Below, piece after piece: positions 39,380 to 46,288 of a stretch of DNA of 64,000 nt. The stretch lies in contig JBGUMQ010000035.1 of NCBI GenBank assembly GCA_045116915.1, forward strand, positions 1 to 64,000, given 5' to 3'. Below the pieces are notes generated by a model. It did no database searches and was not told the origin of the DNA. It saw nothing but the letters and a program-made list of their open reading frames with translations. Each line of letters begins with the position of its first letter. The first letter of the stretch is position 1. The position numbers and the translations under genes are program-made. The DNA comes from UBA9732 sp045116915. Its GTDB lineage: Bacteria; Spirochaetota; Spirochaetia; Sphaerochaetales; Sphaerochaetaceae.

Positions 39380-42300
39380 ATGAGGATAGGTTTTGTTTTG
39401 GCAGAGCTGGCAACGGGAGCCGCCAATTCCCTGTGGCCATCCGTGGCGTCGATGTACCCGTCCGAAGGGGACGATACTTTCGTCGTGTTCTCCGGAGGAC
39501 GGCTCAACAGCACGGATCCCCTTGAGAGGACGAGGAACTCGATCTACAGGTTCGTGACTCCGGAGAATCTGGACGGTGCGATCATCTGGAGTTCCTCGCT
39601 GACCGGAAACGCCAGGACCACCGATGTACTGGAGACATTCAGATGCATGCTCTCCAAACCAATCGTCACGATCGACGGAAAGACCGCCGACTATCCCGGC
39701 ATCCCGGATGTCCGGTTCGATGCATACGAGGGTGCCAGGCTCATCACCGAACACTGCATCCGCACGCACGGGGCAAGGCGGATCGCCTATATCCGCGGCC
39801 CCGAGAACCACAACTCGGCTCAGGAGAGATTCCACGCCTATCTGGATGCACTGGAAGGACACGGAATCCCCGTGGACAAGTCGCTGATCTCCGATCCCAT
39901 GCCGTGGGAAGCAGGAGACCAGGCTATTGGACAGCTTCTGGACAAGAGGGGGAAGCTGCCCGGAAGGGATTTCGATTTCATCATCTGCGCCAGCGACCTG
40001 ATGCTGTACAGGGCATCGCTGGAGCTTTCGGCACACGGTTACGAGGTGGGGCGCGACGTGTTCGCCTGCGGTTTCAACGATTCCCTGGACTCCAGGCTCC
40101 TGAACGTGCCGGTCTCGACGGTGCGCCTTCCCTATGCCGGGCTGGGCGTATGCTCTGTCATGGCGTTCAGATCCGTCGCGGATGGGCGCAGATGCGTGGA
40201 TACGGTCCTTCCGACAAGGCCGATCATCAGATGCAGCTGCGGATGCGCGGCAGGAGCGAATAGGCATCTGCCCTCGAGCCCGTCCGAAATCGCGGGTCTG
40301 ATGTCGGAGATATTCCCGATTCCGAACGACCTTGCTCTTTCCATGGTGGAGGATGTCCTGGATTCCCCATCCGAGGAGAATCTGAGGCGCATCCTTGAAA
40401 GCCTGTGCAGGTCGGGTGCCGATGTCTTCGAGATATTCGAGTTGCTGCGCTACCTGGACGGCATGAATCCGGAAGGTGACGACAAGCACGAGAAGCTGAG
40501 GGATATCGCCTCGTTCCTGCTCCCGTCCGTCCTGGACAGGAGCAATTCCATCCGCAGATATGAGGAAAGGACAAGGAGAAGGGCTTTCGGAGTCTTCAAC
40601 AACCAGCTTCTGGAAGCCAACAGGATAACGGAGATCGCCGAGGTCCTGAAGCGCAACAGTTCCTCCCTGGGTTTCGAGCAGATACACCTCGTGGTGGACT
40701 ACGAGGACCGGTCCTGTCTTGTCGGAGAGGGCCTGGAGTTCTCGGATGCGGCCCTTGTCCCGGAAGGCAAGAGCGGGATCCTCGACAGCGGGACCTGGGT
40801 TGTGGCCCCGTTGTGCACCGAGACCGAAAGCATGGGCTATCTGCTGATGAAGCCTTCCTCCATGAACGGACAGGTATGCGAGGACATCAGGAGCGCTGTT
40901 TCCAGCGCACTGAGGAGCGCCATGCTTTTCGAGGTCACGCGGAGGGCCCAGCAGGCGGCAGAGAACGCCGAGCAGGCAAGGACCACATTCTTCGCCAACG
41001 TGGGAGAGAACCTGCGCGATCCCCTTTCGGAAATAGAGGGGATCGTTTCGGATTCCGACATGGATCCGGATGTCAGGAAGGCCATAATCGACAGGATCAA
41101 GGGCGCCAACAACATGATCGACCTGGCCCTGGGGGCCACGAACGAGCTCGAACTGGACCGGTACATGGAGGATCCCGGAGAGATACTGTCCTCTTTCGAC
41201 TGCTACGAGAAGACCACGGCACTTCCGTCGCTTCTGCTGGATGGGGGCCGCATCAGGCAGGCGCTGGGGAACATCGTGTCGTCGATCGGATCCGGGGCCA
41301 GGATCAGAGCGGGGATACAGCGCAAGGGTGTCTGCATCTCGATTTCCGATGAAGGCGGGAGCTGGACGGCTCCCAAGGACGATGCGGGCATATCGCTTGC
41401 CCAGAAGATAGTGATACTCCACAACGGGACATGCTCTGTCGGCAAGGGGATGTTCTCCGCGGTCCTTCCGTTCCCGACCCTTTCCGGCAAGGCCCCCTCG
41501 GCATGGGAAGAGGGGAAGACCCTGGCGTGGATCGGCAGGAAACCTCCGTTCGCTGTTTCCGATGCCGCCCTGGATGAGGACAGCGGACAGAGGTTCTCCG
41601 AGACGAAACGTCTTTCCCCGGATGCCGGAGCCGTATACTGGGACAGCGGTTTCAAGGGCTATGATGCCCTGCGCGGCCTGAACAGGCTGGTTACGAACGG
41701 GACATACAGGGACCTGCCGGTCCTGTGCAGGGGAATCCCAGGCTCCAGATCGCTCGAGGATGCGCTTTGGACTTCGGTGGAGGAGAAGGGAAAGGTCATC
41801 CTCCAGGTCGGATCCGCGTCGGAGGACCTGTACAGGTGGATCCAGGATCCGGAGGTTGTTCCGTGCGACATGGGGAACGCCGTCATGATGTCCAGACGCC
41901 ATGAACCGGAGCTGGTGATCGTCTCCCTGGAGGAGGCCGGCAAGAGGATTCCCGGGATCCTTGAACTCACAGGTGCCCTGAGAAGCATGAAAAAGGTGGC
42001 CCAGACCCCGCTGATCCTGTGTTCCGATTATCTGGACGAGCCTCTGATCGAGGCGGTCTCGGGCATCCCCGGCGTCATCGTGGTGAACACATGCATGCTG
42101 GAGAGCGAGGAATTCGCCATGAGGGTGAGGGCGATCCTGGGAGGAGCCGGGATCCTGGCCACGAATACCGGAGCCATCGTCAAGAGGGCCCAGGGATTCA
42201 TATGCTCGCATGCGACCCTTCCCGTCAGCAGATGGCAGATCGCCGACGAGGTCCATGTGTCGGAGGATTATCTGACAAGGGTCTTCAAGAAGGAGCTCGG

Positions 42301-42508
42301 GCTTTCGCCCTGGGATTATCTGAACCGGTACAGGATCTGGCTGGCCTGCATCCTGCTGAAGAACACGGGCATGTCCGTCAACGAAGTCGCCGAGGCGACG
42401 GGTTTCCAGGACCAGGCCTATTTCTGCAGGGTGTTCAAGAAGATACGCGGTTACAGACCCAGCCGTCTGCGCAGCATGAAAAAGTCGGAAATGTCCAAAA
42501 TGCAGTAG
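39380..42508 (+). CDS. Giant one-component regulator: sugar-binding fold, degenerate histidine-kinase core, AraC output
   Basis: 1042 residues from ATG 39380. A LacI/PBP1-type ligand-binding domain (about 1-265: RIGFVLAELATGAANSLWPS, GARRIAYIRGPENHNSAQER, FIICASDLMLYRASLELSA) is followed by a helical/GAF-like middle. Next is a histidine-kinase-like segment where the H-box reads FFANVGENLRDPLSEIE, with Glu in place of the phospho-His, and the ATP lid is degraded. A receiver-like region follows (about 750-930), then an AraC helix-turn-helix pair (about 935-1035: WQIADEVHVSEDYLTRVFKK, NEVAEATGFQDQAYFCRVFK). No signal peptide or membrane helix, so it is cytoplasmic. It probably senses a sugar and activates the downstream transport genes. 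Confidence 0.82.
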   Translation: MRIGFVLAELATGAANSLWPSVASMYPSEGDDTFVVFSGGRLNSTDPLERTRNSIYRFVTPENLDGAIIWSSSLTGNARTTDVLETFRCMLSKPIVTIDGKTADYPGIPDVRFDAYEGARLITEHCIRTHGARRIAYIRGPENHNSAQERFHAYLDALEGHGIPVDKSLISDPMPWEAGDQAIGQLLDKRGKLPGRDFDFIICASDLMLYRASLELSAHGYEVGRDVFACGFNDSLDSRLLNVPVSTVRLPYAGLGVCSVMAFRSVADGRRCVDTVLPTRPIIRCSCGCAAGANRHLPSSPSEIAGLMSEIFPIPNDLALSMVEDVLDSPSEENLRRILESLCRSGADVFEIFELLRYLDGMNPEGDDKHEKLRDIASFLLPSVLDRSNSIRRYEERTRRRAFGVFNNQLLEANRITEIAEVLKRNSSSLGFEQIHLVVDYEDRSCLVGEGLEFSDAALVPEGKSGILDSGTWVVAPLCTETESMGYLLMKPSSMNGQVCEDIRSAVSSALRSAMLFEVTRRAQQAAENAEQARTTFFANVGENLRDPLSEIEGIVSDSDMDPDVRKAIIDRIKGANNMIDLALGATNELELDRYMEDPGEILSSFDCYEKTTALPSLLLDGGRIRQALGNIVSSIGSGARIRAGIQRKGVCISISDEGGSWTAPKDDAGISLAQKIVILHNGTCSVGKGMFSAVLPFPTLSGKAPSAWEEGKTLAWIGRKPPFAVSDAALDEDSGQRFSETKRLSPDAGAVYWDSGFKGYDALRGLNRLVTNGTYRDLPVLCRGIPGSRSLEDALWTSVEEKGKVILQVGSASEDLYRWIQDPEVVPCDMGNAVMMSRRHEPELVIVSLEEAGKRIPGILELTGALRSMKKVAQTPLILCSDYLDEPLIEAVSGIPGVIVVNTCMLESEEFAMRVRAILGGAGILATNTGAIVKRAQGFICSHATLPVSRWQIADEVHVSEDYLTRVFKKELGLSPWDYLNRYRIWLACILLKNTGMSVNEVAEATGFQDQAYFCRVFKKIRGYRPSRLRSMKKSEMSKMQ

Positions 42509-42583
42509 CATAATTCTAAGGTCTCGTCCGTCAGACTGAAAGCACAAACATAGGGAGGGCAATGCCCCGCGGTTTGTGCGGGG

Positions 42584-43645
42584 ATGACATGTGTTTCAAT
42601 GAGGACAGGAAAGAACTATCTGCTGTATGCTGAGGTCGACGACCTCAAGAAAAGACTGAAGGATTGTCCGCCGGAGAGCAGGGATGCGCTCTCCAAGCAG
42701 CTCAAGGAAAAGAAGACCCAGCTGCGCAAGGCCGAGAACAGATTCCTTTTTGCCGAGATGAACAGGCACAAATACATCTATTTCATGCTTTTCATCCCGG
42801 TCGTGTACTACTTCATCTTCAAGTACATCCCGCTGTGGAACGCACAGATCGCCTTCAGGGATTTCATTTCGCTAAAGAGGACCGGAATCACCGGAGGAAC
42901 CTGGGTAGGGCTCCAGAACTTCAAGACGTTCATCAACTCGTACTACTTCTGGTCTCTGATCCGCAACACGCTGATGTACAGTTTCGGCAAGCTCCTGGTG
43001 AGCCTACCGCTTTCCATCCTGCTGGCCATCGCGATCTATGAGTGCACGCACAAGGCTCTCAGGAAAGTCGTCCAGACCCTTTCCTATCTGCCGCACTTCC
43101 TTTCATGGGTCATCATGTATGGAATCCTCCTCGCTCTGCTTTCACCGAGCGAGGGAATCTTCAACGACATCATCAAACTGTTCGGCGGAACGCCCAGGGG
43201 ATTCCTGACCGATACAACGGCCTTCCCGTTCATCGTCATCCTCTCGGATGCATGGAAGGAGATAGGTTGGAGCGCCATCATCTTCATCGCGGCCCTCATG
43301 GGAATCGACGGTTCCCTGTTCGAGGCCGCCATCGTCGAGGGCGCCAACAGCTGGCAGAGGGTACGCTACATCACGCTGCCGTCGATCAAGCCGGTCATCG
43401 TCATAGTCCTTCTGATGAAGATAGGAACAATCCTGGATGCAGGTTTCAACCAGTTGTACATGCTGTACAGTCCCGCTGTCTACAGCGTCGGCGACATCAT
43501 CGACACATGGGTCTACAGGGGAACCATCGAGGGAAGGTTCAGCCTTGCGACCGCAGCCGGAATCTTCAAGGGTGTCATCGGAATGACACTGCTGTTCGTA
43601 TCGAACTGGGCTTCGAGGAAGTTCACCGAAAGCTCGCTGTTCTGA
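42584..43645 (+). CDS. Oligosaccharide ABC transporter permease (LplB/YteP-like)
   Basis: About 353 residues from ATG 42584, or 348 from ATG 42599; neither has a clear ribosome site. A charged N-terminal helix (residues 10-60) precedes six membrane segments. WNAQIAFRDF, QTLSYLPHFLSWVIMYGILL and the EAA loop EAAIVEGANSWQRVRYITLP match the LplB/YteP branch of CUT1 permeases. With the next gene it forms a channel for complex oligosaccharides; Bacillus YteP-YtcP import rhamnogalacturonan fragments. No dedicated ATPase gene is nearby, as usual for this branch, which shares an MsmX-type ATPase. A hairpin, CCCCGC/GCGGGG (42565-42583), lies at its start. Confidence 0.87.
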   Translation: MTCVSMRTGKNYLLYAEVDDLKKRLKDCPPESRDALSKQLKEKKTQLRKAENRFLFAEMNRHKYIYFMLFIPVVYYFIFKYIPLWNAQIAFRDFISLKRTGITGGTWVGLQNFKTFINSYYFWSLIRNTLMYSFGKLLVSLPLSILLAIAIYECTHKALRKVVQTLSYLPHFLSWVIMYGILLALLSPSEGIFNDIIKLFGGTPRGFLTDTTAFPFIVILSDAWKEIGWSAIIFIAALMGIDGSLFEAAIVEGANSWQRVRYITLPSIKPVIVIVLLMKIGTILDAGFNQLYMLYSPAVYSVGDIIDTWVYRGTIEGRFSLATAAGIFKGVIGMTLLFVSNWASRKFTESSLF

Positions 43646-43655
43646 GGAGGCGCAC

Positions 43656-44561
43656 ATGGCAAAGAAAAACACCTATAACAGCGTCGCCGTTAGGGCAACC
43701 GCAGCCGACAAGGTATTCAACATCTGCGTGACCATCTTCATGGTCCTGCTGCTTCTGATACTGATAGTCCCGATCTGGAGCACGATCGCCCTCTCTTTCA
43801 GACCGGCCAACTACATCGGAAGTTATCTGGAAGGCATGTTCCTCGCTCCGTGGAAATGGTCCACCGGCGCATACGCCGCACTTCTTGGGAACCAGGGCTT
43901 CCTGAAGGCATTCTGGAACAGCATCAAGATCATGGCCATGGGAGTCGCCACGGCTTTGTTCCTGACGGTCCCGATGGCATACGCCCTTTCAGTAAAGGGT
44001 GTTCCGGGAAAGAAATGGATCACGATCTTCATCATGATCCCGTACGTGTTCAACGTCGGAGTCGTTCCCACATACCTGCTTATCTCCAGCCTGGGTCTGA
44101 CGAACCATCTGCCGTCTGTCTTCCTGCCGGTCGCGATAAGCACCTACAACATGATCATCATGCGCCAGTTCTTCGAGGGTATTCCCAACGACCTGCGTGA
44201 AAGTGCGTTCATCGACGGCTGCAACGACCTTCAGATCATGTTCAAGATCATCCTCCCGCTGTCCAAGGCAATCATCATGACGGTCGCACTGTACTACGCG
44301 GTCTCGTTCTGGAACGACTACATGAGGTCACTGCTCTATCTGCAGAAGAGCGCCCTCAAGCCGCTCCCGCTCCTTCTGAGGGACATCCTCATCGGAACGA
44401 GCATGAACGACAACCTGGAGGCCAACGCATTCGGTACGGCACCGATCGAGGCCATCAAGGCGGCATCGGTCTTCATCAGCGCAATTCCGATGATCATCGC
44501 GTATCCGTTCATCCAGAGATACTTCACAAAGGGTACCCAGGCAGGTTCTGTCAAGGGTTGA
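43656..44561 (+). CDS. Oligosaccharide ABC transporter permease (LplC/YtcP-like)
   Basis: 301 residues, six membrane helices. VFNICVTIFMVLLLLILIVP then LSFRPANYIG; EAA loop PNDLRESAFIDGCNDLQIMF then KIILPLSKAIIM; a C-terminal YPFIQRYFTKGTQAGSVKG end is characteristic of LplC/YtcP proteins. Partner of the preceding permease; AGGAGG precedes ATG 43656, 10 nt after the previous stop. Confidence 0.9.
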   Translation: MAKKNTYNSVAVRATAADKVFNICVTIFMVLLLLILIVPIWSTIALSFRPANYIGSYLEGMFLAPWKWSTGAYAALLGNQGFLKAFWNSIKIMAMGVATALFLTVPMAYALSVKGVPGKKWITIFIMIPYVFNVGVVPTYLLISSLGLTNHLPSVFLPVAISTYNMIIMRQFFEGIPNDLRESAFIDGCNDLQIMFKIILPLSKAIIMTVALYYAVSFWNDYMRSLLYLQKSALKPLPLLLRDILIGTSMNDNLEANAFGTAPIEAIKAASVFISAIPMIIAYPFIQRYFTKGTQAGSVKG

Positions 44562-44575
44562 CGATAGGGTTTCAG

Positions 44576-44594
44576 AGCGGGGGCGACCCGCTTT
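44576..44594 (+). promoter_or_regulatory. Hairpin between permease and binding-protein genes
   Basis: AGCGGG (44576-44581), GGCGA loop, CCCGCT (44587-44592), then TT only. Probably an mRNA-stabilising or weak terminating stem that helps set a different level for the binding protein. Confidence 0.4.
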
Positions 44595-44630
44595 GATATA
44601 TATGGAAAATCATTTAACGGAGGAAATTAA

Positions 44631-46202
44631 ATGAAGAAAGCACTTATTGTTCTTCTTGTTGCTCTGGTTGCCTGCACGGCAGTCTTCGCTCAGGGCACAA
44701 CAGAGGCAAAGACAGAGAGCAAGGGTCCCGTGACCATCACGATGCTCTATGCCGCAACACAGACAGAGGTCGGCGGACTTCCCGATGACTGGGCAGGATA
44801 CCAGATCCTCAGGGACAAGTTGGGTATCGACCTCCAGCTCCAGATGCTTCCGTCAGCTTCATCCGACCAGGACCTGACAGTCAGAGCCATGGCCGCTGTA
44901 GACGAGCTTCCCGATTTCATCACAGTCTCCAGAACAGTCTGGGCAGACCTCGTGAAGCAGGGATTCTTCTATGATGTCACTGACGACTTCGCCAAGATGC
45001 CCGAGAGAAGCAAGGTCATGTTCGGCGATTCATCGAAGGCTTTCACCACATATAACGGCAGAATCTACGGTTTCGCAACCCCGTCCGCATATGCAGGAAA
45101 CGAAGGTCTCCTGGTCAGGAAGGACTGGCTGGACAATCTCGGCCTCGCAGCTCCCACCACACTGGATGAGCTCTACGATGTCCTCTATGCATTCACCTAC
45201 AACGATCCCGACGGAAACGGCAAGAACGATACATACGGCTACGGCGCATTCGTCGAGGAGTATGTCGCTTACGAAGCATATCCCGGAAGAAGGTTCGAGC
45301 CTCTGATGGGTGCATTCGGAGTCGAGGGAACATGGAACATGAGCGCCGACAACTTCGGTCTCAAGATCCACGACCCCGCTTACTACGACTGGATGGTGTT
45401 CTTCAAGAAGATCATCGACAACGGTCTGATCGATCCCAACTGGCAGTCCTACAAGAAGGACGACTTCAGAGCTGCATGGAAGCAGGGTAAGTTCGGTGTC
45501 TTCAGAGAGCAGAACTCCGCTTATGCTTCTGAGAACAACTACAGCCCGTTCGATGCCAACTTCCCCAACGGCAGTTTCATCGTCGTCGACGCTCCTGTCG
45601 GACCCAACGGCAAGAACTCCGTCGGTCCTCTCGTAGAGGGCTTCAGGATCTTCGCCATCAACGCCGACGTAAGCCAGGAAGTCCATGACAAGATCATCGA
45701 GATGTTCGAGTGGATGTCCTATGGCGAGGGCTACATGCTCTGCGGTTACGGTATGGAAGGTGTCAACTACATCCTGGACGAGAATGGACTTCCGCAGTCG
45801 GATGAGAGCCTCGGCGACCTCGGATACAACAAGTCCGGCGGACAGAGATACATCCAGCTCAGGAACAGTTCCTTCAACTATAACAACGCCACCGAGACGG
45901 CACTGCGCTATCCCGGATACATCACGAAGGTCTCACAGAAGTACATGAGCGCCGGTGATGTCCTCATCGAGATGCAGGGCAAGACATGGACCAGGACACC
46001 CGGACAGAACAGCATGCCGGCTCCTGAGAGCACCGATGTCTACACATTCTACATGCAGGGTATTGCCGAATTCCTGAACGGAAAGACTCCTCTCACGGAG
46101 GCCAACTGGAAGGCATTCGTCGAGCAGTTCGACAAGATCGGCGGTCTCGCATGGGAGCAGGCCGGTTACCAGTATGCCAAGGAGAACGGATATCTTCTGT
46201 AA
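44631..46202 (+). CDS. Oligosaccharide ABC transporter, substrate-binding protein (YtcQ/LplA-like)
   Basis: 523 residues. The signal peptide MKKALIVLLVALVACTAVFA is followed by QGTTEA and a large family-1 binding fold typical of LplA/YtcQ (ITMLYAATQTE, DEAYDVLYAFTYNDPDGNGK-like segment, GLLVRKDWLDNLGL, WLSYGEGY-like WMSYGEGYMLCGYG). The Cys in VACTAVFA is inside the signal and not in a lipobox, so the protein should be soluble. Presumed ligand: pectic or rhamnogalacturonan oligosaccharides, from the enzyme genes downstream. GGAGG precedes the ATG and a strong terminator follows the stop. Confidence 0.87.
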   Translation: MKKALIVLLVALVACTAVFAQGTTEAKTESKGPVTITMLYAATQTEVGGLPDDWAGYQILRDKLGIDLQLQMLPSASSDQDLTVRAMAAVDELPDFITVSRTVWADLVKQGFFYDVTDDFAKMPERSKVMFGDSSKAFTTYNGRIYGFATPSAYAGNEGLLVRKDWLDNLGLAAPTTLDELYDVLYAFTYNDPDGNGKNDTYGYGAFVEEYVAYEAYPGRRFEPLMGAFGVEGTWNMSADNFGLKIHDPAYYDWMVFFKKIIDNGLIDPNWQSYKKDDFRAAWKQGKFGVFREQNSAYASENNYSPFDANFPNGSFIVVDAPVGPNGKNSVGPLVEGFRIFAINADVSQEVHDKIIEMFEWMSYGEGYMLCGYGMEGVNYILDENGLPQSDESLGDLGYNKSGGQRYIQLRNSSFNYNNATETALRYPGYITKVSQKYMSAGDVLIEMQGKTWTRTPGQNSMPAPESTDVYTFYMQGIAEFLNGKTPLTEANWKAFVEQFDKIGGLAWEQAGYQYAKENGYLL

Positions 46203-46245
46203 TCTTGCGAAAGAAAACGATACAGGAGTCTGAACTGACTATACG

Positions 46246-46277
46246 GGGCTGCGGTTGCATGCCGCAGCCCTTTTTTT
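46246..46277 (+). terminator. Strong terminator after the binding-protein gene
   Basis: GGGCTGCGG (46246-46254), 7-nt loop, CCGCAGCCC (46262-46270), TTTTTTT (46271-46277). The next gene starts only 12 nt later, so partial read-through must feed the catabolic genes. Confidence 0.85.
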
Positions 46278-46288
46278 GAAATCATCAC

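Noticed and set aside
39371..42562. A 1063-codon open frame on the minus strand opposite the large regulator
   Set aside because: The plus-strand protein has clear domains throughout. The antisense frame has no recognisable domain and arises from the G/C-rich codon positions of the real gene, as do dozens of shorter antisense frames here.
42562..42633. The 23-codon frame before the permease as a true leader peptide
   Set aside because: Its residues show no amino-acid theme; kept only as a low-interest finding, not as a gene.
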